A DNA stretch of 9,701 nucleotides from NCBI GenBank assembly GCA_913054485.1, contig CAJXHQ010000075.1:1-9701 (forward strand), written 5' to 3'. Within the stretch, counting starts at the first letter, position 1, and the number at the start of each line of letters is the position of its first letter. Both the position numbers and the translations under genes were made by a program. Shown piece after piece: positions 6,807 to 9,701 of the stretch. The notes beneath the pieces were generated by a model. The model ran no database searches. It was given only the letters and a program-made list of their open reading frames with translations, and was not told the origin of the DNA. This DNA comes from an uncultured Paracoccaceae bacterium (GTDB taxonomy: Bacteria > Pseudomonadota > Alphaproteobacteria > Rhodobacterales > Rhodobacteraceae).

Positions 6807-7466
6807 ATGATTTTAGAGGATTTCTCGGTAGACGAGGACATCCCTGGCGTATTGCCGGCGAGGCAAAAACGCAGCCGGATTATCCGCGACAAATACCTTG
6901 AGGCGGGGTGCGAGCTGCTGAATGAACGCCGGTTCGGGGATCTGCGGATCCCGGAACTTGCGGCGAAATGCGGCTACTCGGTCGGCAGCTTCTATACCCG
7001 GTTTGAAGATAAGGAATCCTATTTCCGGGCCCTGCGGTCTGCCGCGATGGCCTCTTGCAACGCCGAAATCCGGCGCCGCGTCGGGCTGGACCAGCTTTAT
7101 GAGATGACGCCCAGCCAGGCGCTGGACGAGCTGGTCGACCTCATGGCGGATCTGTTCGCCGGCCCGCTGCGCGGCATCCTGCGGGAATCACTGCTGCGGA
7201 TCCTGGAGCCTGATGACCCCTGGGCGCCGATGCGGGACTCTGCACGGCAGATCATGCGCAATTTCCGCAAGGCCTATGACCATGAAATCAAAGGTCTGAC
7301 GCAGGAAGAGGCCAGAACACAGCTGAGTTTCTGCTTCCAGCTTATCGTCGGTGTTCTGCAAAACGACCTGGTAAATGACTACCACGTCTTCACCACACGG
7401 GACGAAAGCATCCGGGCCGGGCTGAAAACCGCGATCCGCCGCTACATGGCCTTGCCCCCGGACTGA
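6807..7466 (+). CDS. TetR/AcrR-family transcriptional regulator
   Basis: A ligand-responsive DNA-binding protein, usually a repressor that releases its operator on binding a small molecule. The 219 residues contain the N-terminal helix-turn-helix at about 24-71. Recognisable pieces are IIRDKYLEAGCELLNERRFGD, the turn IPELAAKCGYSVGSFYTRF and the closing DKESYF, all typical of TetR proteins. The rest (about 75-219) is an alpha-helical ligand-binding domain that I cannot assign to a subfamily. The start has AGGAG seven bases upstream. It lies 68 bases after dctM on the same strand, so it probably controls the TRAP operon and the divergent catabolic operon; the repeats at 3794-3926 are candidate operators. 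That link is inferred from position. Confidence 0.92.
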   Translation: MILEDFSVDEDIPGVLPARQKRSRIIRDKYLEAGCELLNERRFGDLRIPELAAKCGYSVGSFYTRFEDKESYFRALRSAAMASCNAEIRRRVGLDQLYEMTPSQALDELVDLMADLFAGPLRGILRESLLRILEPDDPWAPMRDSARQIMRNFRKAYDHEIKGLTQEEARTQLSFCFQLIVGVLQNDLVNDYHVFTTRDESIRAGLKTAIRRYMALPPD

Positions 7467-7474
7467 CAGCCCGC

Positions 7475-7488
7475 CGGGCGCGCGCCCG
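7475..7488 (+). other. GC palindrome after the TetR gene
   Basis: CGGGCGCGCGCCCG is a perfect 14-base palindrome starting nine bases after the TetR stop, inside a GCCCGCCGGG direct repeat. It could fold as a short hairpin ending the TetR transcript, but the stem is short and no T tract follows. The rest of the gap to 7600 shows only a possible TTGACC (7549-7554) without a convincing -10. Confidence 0.35.
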
Positions 7489-7599
7489 CCGGGACCTGCC
7501 GGGACCAAGCCATGTTGCCTTGCCTCCGGCCGCATGTTTACCGCTTTCTTGACCCGAAGGCTTCAGCCTGCGCTCTGTCCTCAACAACGGAGCCGGCCG

Positions 7600-8823
7600 A
7601 TGAGCGAGACCTCCCCTTCCCTGTCCCTGCCCTACCTGATGCCCTCGCAGGCACAGAAGCATGTGACCCACAATGCTGCATTGGACGTACTGGATGCGCT
7701 TGTTCAGCTGACCGTGCGGGCGTTTGACAGCCAGACACCGCCGGTTGCACCATCGGCAGGTGAAATTCACGCGCTGGGATCCGGCCCCACGGATGCCTGG
7801 GCCGGGCAGGACACGATGCTGGCGATCTGGCAGAACAATGCCTGGGTCTTTTTGCAGCCGCAGCCGGGCTGGCGGGCCTGGTGCACAGACACGGCAGAGT
7901 TGCGGGTCTGGACCGGATCGGATTGGGTGCTGCCCGCGGCCAAGATGCAGAACCTCGCGCTGGCAGGTATCGGCACTTCGGCGGATGCAACCAACCGGCT
8001 GGCTGTCAGCAGCGACGCCGCCCTGTTCACCCATGCCGGACAGGGACATCAGGTCAAAGTGAATAAGGCCAACACAACCGATACCGCCGCCTTCCTGTTT
8101 CAATCCGGCTGGATCGGCCATGCGGAGATCGGCTTGCTGGGCAGCAATGATTTTGCCCTGAAGGTCTCGGATGACGGCAGCAGCTGGCAGCAGGCGATGA
8201 CCGTGAAGGCGGATACCGGGCAGGCCGGGTTCGGCACAGCATCTCCGGATGCCCATCTGGAGGTTGAAGGGGCCAGCGCCACCGTGCTGGCCCTGACCGC
8301 CACCGGCAGCGGGCAGGATTACCTGCAGGCCGGCAATGGCGGCACGCTGGCCTTCCGGTTTGATGCCTCCGGCAATGGCTCCTGTGCCGGGGCCTGGAGC
8401 GGCGGCGGCGCGGATTATGCGGAGTATTTTGAATGGGCAGACGGCAATCCGGATGGCGAAGACCGCCGCGGTGTCGCGGTTGCCTTCGACGGCAGCAAGG
8501 TCCGCCCCGCGGTACAAGGCGAGGACCCGGCGGGCGTGGTCTCTGCCGCGCCTTGCCTTATCGGCAATGATGATCTGGGCAGCTGGCAGGGGCGCTATCA
8601 ACGCGACCGGTTCGGGGCGGTGCAGCGCGCGGCAGACGGCAGCCCGCGCAGCAATCCCGCCTATGATCCCTCCCAAAACTACAGGCCCCGTAAAGACCGC
8701 CCGGAATGGGCCTGCATAGGCCTTTTGGGGCGCCTGCGGCTTCGCCCCGGCCAGCCCGCTGGCTCCCGCTGGATCAAACTGGCTGAACTGCCCGGCGGGC
8801 TGGAAGAATGGCTGGTGCGCTAG
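7600..8823 (+). CDS. Phage/GTA-type fibre protein: DUF2793 plus self-cleaving chaperone domain
   Basis: A 407-residue protein that looks like a trimeric tail fibre or spike. Residues 8-110 match DUF2793: LPYLMPSQAQKHVTHNAAL, then PPVAPSAGEIHALGSG and a Trp-rich stretch ending VWTGSDW. Residues 115-268 are a repetitive beta-rich shaft (IGTSADATNRLAVSSDA, FGTASPDAHLEVEG). From 269 on it matches the Peptidase_G2 intramolecular chaperone autoprocessing domain. Landmarks are GADYAEYFEWADGNPDGEDR, then AGVVSAAPCLIGND, WQGRYQRDRFG, NPAYDPSQNY and RPEWACIGLLGRL. In the phage phi29 appendage protein, cleavage falls just before the Asp of the equivalent motif; here that predicts a cut between Ala271 and Asp272, with Glu275 as the likely catalytic Glu. 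I chose the ATG at 7600 because DUF2793 begins just after it and CGGAG lies upstream. The frame stays open to an ATG at 7534, but those extra 22 residues look unlike the family. Its stop overlaps the convergent permease gene by four bases. Confidence 0.88.
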   Translation: MSETSPSLSLPYLMPSQAQKHVTHNAALDVLDALVQLTVRAFDSQTPPVAPSAGEIHALGSGPTDAWAGQDTMLAIWQNNAWVFLQPQPGWRAWCTDTAELRVWTGSDWVLPAAKMQNLALAGIGTSADATNRLAVSSDAALFTHAGQGHQVKVNKANTTDTAAFLFQSGWIGHAEIGLLGSNDFALKVSDDGSSWQQAMTVKADTGQAGFGTASPDAHLEVEGASATVLALTATGSGQDYLQAGNGGTLAFRFDASGNGSCAGAWSGGGADYAEYFEWADGNPDGEDRRGVAVAFDGSKVRPAVQGEDPAGVVSAAPCLIGNDDLGSWQGRYQRDRFGAVQRAADGSPRSNPAYDPSQNYRPRKDRPEWACIGLLGRLRLRPGQPAGSRWIKLAELPGGLEEWLVR

Positions 8824-9557
8824 GCCTCTTCCTCGCGGACCCAATGGCGGGTGAGATGGCGGGCGGCCTCATACAGAAGCACCGAGAAGATGCCGAGCGT
8901 CAGCATGGCGGCAAACATCAGGTCGGTCTTCACCCGCCCGTTGGCCAGTAGCATCAGGTAGCCCAGACCCCGCGAGGCGCCGACCCATTCGCCGATCACC
9001 ACGCCGATAGGCGCATAGACGGCTGCCAGCCGCACGCCCGAGGCCAGCGAAGGCAGCGCTGCAGGGATACGGATATGCCAGAGCACGGCGCGTGGGCTGG
9101 CCTGCATGGTGCGGGCCAGATCCAGGTAGCCGGCCGGTGTGCGGGTCAGCCCATCAAAGAAGGACGATGCGACGGGGAAATAGATGATCAGAACGGCCAT
9201 CGCGACTTTGGATCCCAGTCCGAAACCAAGCCAGAGCGTCAGGATCGGGGCCAGCGCAAAGACCGGCAGCGCCTGCGAAAAGACCAGGATCGGCCGGATA
9301 AGCACCCGCGCCGTGCGAGAGGTAGCCAGTTGAATGGCCGTCACCACGCCCAGCGTGATCCCGACGGCAAGGCCGACCAGCACCGCAAAACCGGTGACCA
9401 GCGCGTGTTCGGCAATCAGCGCCCGGCTGGTCCACCAGGTCTCGGCCACCCGCATCGGTCCGGGCAGAATGAATTTCGGCAGGCCGGTCAGCGTGACCAC
9501 GGCCTGCCAGACAGCAATGGCAAAGACGGCCGCGGCCAGTGCGGGCAGATACCTCAT
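8820..9557 (-). CDS. ABC transporter permease, ThiX/SsuC-like
   Basis: Inner-membrane subunit of an ABC importer. The 245 residues contain about six hydrophobic spans. The cytoplasmic coupling loop YLDLARTMQASPRAVLWHIRIPAALP (about 144-169) contacts the ATPase. It is followed by APIGVVIGEWVGASRGLGYLM (182-202), typical of the nitrate/sulfonate/taurine permease group. The wording of this last part and LANGRVKTDLMFAA most resembles the alphaproteobacterial ThiX group, proposed to import a hydroxymethylpyrimidine precursor of thiamine. I recall this from family knowledge and give no symbol, since no THI box or thi gene is visible here. The ATG overlaps the stop of the upstream ATPase gene by four bases (ATGA). 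The stop overlaps the convergent fibre gene by four bases, leaving no room for a terminator between them. Confidence 0.9.
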   Translation of the reverse strand: MRYLPALAAAVFAIAVWQAVVTLTGLPKFILPGPMRVAETWWTSRALIAEHALVTGFAVLVGLAVGITLGVVTAIQLATSRTARVLIRPILVFSQALPVFALAPILTLWLGFGLGSKVAMAVLIIYFPVASSFFDGLTRTPAGYLDLARTMQASPRAVLWHIRIPAALPSLASGVRLAAVYAPIGVVIGEWVGASRGLGYLMLLANGRVKTDLMFAAMLTLGIFSVLLYEAARHLTRHWVREEEA

Positions 9558-9701
9558 GCGGCCTCCTCGCGCAGGAGCCGCATCAGCGCGCCCTGGCTTG
9601 CCAGTGTCTCAATATCATCGACCCCGCGCGGCACTGCCGCTTTCGGCGGTGCAATATGGCTCAGCCCTTCGGCCGTCATCACCACGATGGTGTGGCCCAG
9701 C
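9554..9701 (-). CDS. ABC transporter ATP-binding protein, C-terminal fragment
   Basis: Only the last 48 residues are in the window, from LGHTIVVMTAEGLSHI to LREEAA, ending at a TGA that overlaps the permease ATG. The LGxxIVVM strand is the one that follows the H-loop (THDxxEA) in ABC ATPases of the nitrate/sulfonate/thiamine-precursor group. The Walker motifs, signature and H-loop lie beyond the right edge. The four-base overlap with the permease gene supports this being the paired ATPase. A binding-protein gene is expected further upstream of it. Confidence 0.8.
   Translation of the reverse strand, partial: LGHTIVVMTAEGLSHIAPPKAAVPRGVDDIETLASQGALMRLLREEAA

Noticed and set aside
7534..7599. 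In-frame upstream extension of the fibre gene
   Set aside because: The extra 22 residues are Arg/Gln-rich and unlike the family N-terminus, and the ATG at 7600 has a better ribosome site.
7390..8844. Long minus-strand open frame (484 aa) opposite the fibre gene
   Set aside because: It overlaps three real genes and has a Pro/Gly/Arg-rich translation without motifs; the plus-strand frame carries two recognisable domains.
9024..9126. Missing consensus Gly in the permease coupling loop (TMQAS instead of a G-A-S pattern)
   Set aside because: As I recall, ThiX-like permeases commonly have Asn or Gln here, so it is not evidence of a defective protein.

Overview
The window reads as a high-GC alphaproteobacterial chromosome, most likely a marine Rhodobacteraceae (Roseobacter-group) species. 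This is inferred from codon and base composition, a complete tripartite TRAP transporter, and a DUF2793-type fibre protein of the kind common in Rhodobacterales. No rRNA, tRNA, CRISPR array, transposase or integrase is visible.

Left half, minus strand (1-3722): four closely packed genes read leftwards from a divergent control region. In transcription order they are a SnoaL/NTF2-like protein with a long disordered N-terminus, a 75-residue protein of unknown function, a 443-residue nitroreductase-like protein of unknown function, and an aldehyde dehydrogenase whose last few residues lie beyond the left edge. Gaps of 22, -4 and 17 bases indicate one operon.

Control region (3723-3985): an AT-rich stretch in a GC-rich neighbourhood. 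It carries a near-perfect 24/25-base inverted repeat. Each arm holds a consensus TTGACA pointing outward and a GTTCAT/ATGAAC motif, and several smaller palindromes lie between or beside the arms. It looks like a mirrored divergent promoter with operators.

Middle, plus strand (3986-7466): dctP-dctQ-dctM encode a TRAP transporter (periplasmic binding protein, small and large membrane subunits). A GC-rich stem-loop follows, then a TetR-family regulator. The simplest model is a substrate-inducible uptake and catabolism locus. TRAP imports an organic acid or similar solute, the divergent operon processes it with aldehyde oxidation as one step, and the TetR protein controls both promoters through the shared repeats. 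The substrate cannot be read from the sequence.

Right side: a separate plus-strand gene (7600-8823) encodes a phage or gene-transfer-agent type fibre protein. It has an N-terminal DUF2793 region and a C-terminal self-cleaving intramolecular chaperone domain (Peptidase_G2 type), with no other phage gene beside it. It converges, with a 4-base stop-to-stop overlap, on a minus-strand ABC importer. That importer comprises a ThiX-like permease (8820-9557) and the C-terminus of its ATPase (9554 to the right edge), probably for a thiamine-pyrimidine precursor or related nitrogen/sulfur compound.
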